Shown here: piece after piece, positions 62,964 to 64,000 of the stretch | Numbering within the stretch: the first letter of the stretch is position 1 | Layout: every line of letters begins with the position of its first letter | Assembly (NCBI RefSeq): GCF_900187035.1 | Contig: NZ_LT906446.1 | Span: 2,166,343 to 2,230,342 of the forward strand | Direction: 5' to 3' | Source of the DNA: Megamonas hypermegale | Lineage (GTDB): Bacteria > Bacillota > Negativicutes > Selenomonadales > Selenomonadaceae | Length of the DNA: 64,000 nucleotides | Notes under the pieces: generated by a model | Databases searched by the model: none | The model's input: the letters and a program-made list of their open reading frames with translations, nothing else | Told to the model about the DNA's origin: nothing | Translations under genes and position numbers: made by a program

Positions 62964-64000
62964 ATGAAAAAAATTTTTTTAATAGATTATATGATTTTTG
63001 ATGAAACAAATGGTGGAAGTAAATTTGATAAAGATTTGGTTGAAATTTTCAAAGAATTAAACATACCAATAAGGTGTTTTCAATTAAAAAATATTAATGG
63101 TAAAATAATTAAATTAGTAAATCTAATAAATTTATTAATTTATTTATTTCATCAAAAAAATACAATTTATTTTTTTAGGCATCCTCTATATTTATCGCCT
63201 ATGTTTCAGAAATTAATATATAGAATAATGAAACTTAGAAATAATAAATTAGCCGGAATAATTGCTGATTTGGAATTTATTAGGTGGAAGGGTTTTAATT
63301 ATTGGTATAAAGATATGCAATTAATTAAGCATTTTGATTATATTATTGCACATAATGATGCAATGGTAAAATTTTTGAAGAATAAAGGTATTAATTATAA
63401 TAAAATAATAAATTTAAAAATGACCGATTATCTTGTAAATAATGGGAATTGCTCAAAAAGACATTTATCTAAGATGATTGTTTTTTCAGGAAATTTGGGG
63501 AAAAGTTTGTTCTTGAATAAATTAAAAAAAGAAAATGATATAAATATATCATTTTCTTTAAATTTATATGGTAATGGTTTTTCAAAGAAAGATGAAACAG
63601 AAATATTAAAATATAAAGGCTGTTTTTCGCCAGATGATATAATTAGAAATATGGAAGGGAGTTTTGGATTAGTTTGGGATGGAGACGAAATTACTTCGTG
63701 TGTAGGAACATTGGGAGAATATACGAAAATAAATAATCCCCATAAATTATCAATGTATATAGTAGCTGGATTGCCTGTAATTGTTTGGAGAAAAGCAGCA
63801 GTAGCTGCTTTAGTAAAAAAATATAATATTGGATTTGTTATAGATAATTTGTTAGAAATAAATATTATATTAGAAAAATTAACAGAAAAAGAATATGAAG
63901 AATATATAGATAATATAATGATTTTAAGAAAAAAAATTATGAAGGGATATCATTTTAAAAAAGCTGTAGAAGAAGTAATAACTTCTAAGGAGAATATTTA
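62964..64000 (+). CDS. Gtf3-like / galactofuranosyltransferase-like sugar transferase, truncated by window end
   Basis: 345 codons are visible from ATG 62964 (AAAAGG upstream) and the last two bases are TA, so the stop is probably the next base. 'DETNGGSKFDKDLVEIF' at the N-terminus, then a GT-B-like C-terminal half with 'GSFGLVWDGDE', 'NNPHKLSMYIVAGLPVIVW' and 'KKYNIGFVIDNL'. This pattern is found in Gtf3-type glucosyltransferases and in bacterial beta-1,6-galactofuranosyltransferases. The sugar is not predictable. Very A+T-rich. The 131-nt gap before it (62833-62963) shows nothing else. Confidence 0.75.
   Translation, partial: MKKIFLIDYMIFDETNGGSKFDKDLVEIFKELNIPIRCFQLKNINGKIIKLVNLINLLIYLFHQKNTIYFFRHPLYLSPMFQKLIYRIMKLRNNKLAGIIADLEFIRWKGFNYWYKDMQLIKHFDYIIAHNDAMVKFLKNKGINYNKIINLKMTDYLVNNGNCSKRHLSKMIVFSGNLGKSLFLNKLKKENDINISFSLNLYGNGFSKKDETEILKYKGCFSPDDIIRNMEGSFGLVWDGDEITSCVGTLGEYTKINNPHKLSMYIVAGLPVIVWRKAAVAALVKKYNIGFVIDNLLEINIILEKLTEKEYEEYIDNIMILRKKIMKGYHFKKAVEEVITSKENI

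Noticed and set aside
1..64000. CRISPR arrays, tRNA or rRNA genes
   Set aside because: No regularly spaced repeats and no cloverleaf or rRNA signature sequences were seen on either strand.

Overview
The window reads as a chromosomal segment of a low-GC Gram-positive-lineage bacterium with an outer membrane, most like a gut Negativicute of the Megamonas/Selenomonas type. This is inference: A+T-rich codon use, Firmicute-style strong Shine-Dalgarno sites with many TTG/GTG starts, a T-box leader, the walJ-htrA-rlmH trio and a pxp/ycs-type operon all point to Firmicutes. A Wza-like polysaccharide export protein with a signal peptide points to a diderm cell. No tRNA, rRNA or CRISPR array was seen.

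Layout. 1-6.5 kb: end of a Na+/alanine symporter, araD, the PTS core operon ptsH-ptsI-orf, an AEC carrier, and a thioesterase/D-Ala-D-Ala carboxypeptidase pair. 6.7-9.2 kb: a HAD phosphatase gene split by an IStron, a group I intron fused to an IS200/IS605-type element encoding TnpB. The split lies inside catalytic motif I, and the predicted splice restores the reading frame exactly. 9.3-15.7 kb: a seven-gene 5-oxoprolinase operon (pxpA, NRAMP-like permease, pxpB, pxpC, biotin carrier, biotin carboxylase, YcsI-like). 15.7-21.1 kb: sucrose operon scrA-scrR-scrB with tandem operators and a divergent AraC regulator. 21.3-28.9 kb: leucine and branched-chain synthesis (leuCDB, T-box-controlled leuA, ilvD). 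28.9-33.1 kb: pyridoxamine kinase, radical SAM protein, alanine racemase and an anion/Na+ transporter.

33.1-45.9 kb: a secreted repeat protein, two universal stress proteins, HD proteins, tadA, an SSS symporter behind a structured leader, an amidohydrolase, rlmH-htrA-walJ, perR, a metallophosphoesterase and glnS. 45.9-51.4 kb: putP, amtB-glnK behind a terminator-bearing leader, and pepD. 51.4-54.1 kb: an A+T-rich acyltransferase and an NhaC antiporter. 54.2-64 kb: a capsule/exopolysaccharide operon (export protein, chain-length regulator, priming sugar transferase, glycosyltransferases, a broken EpsG-like polymerase, an intact Wzy-like polymerase, and a Gtf3-like transferase cut by the window end).

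The most notable object is the IStron at 6719-8560. Its P1 helix, guide sequence, core helices, terminal G, long-range stem looping out tnpB, TTGAT target motif and omega-RNA-like 3' end can all be read directly. Second-tier items are an unassigned leader RNA at about 36346-36483, the amtB leader, and a possible split biotin carboxylase in the pxp operon.
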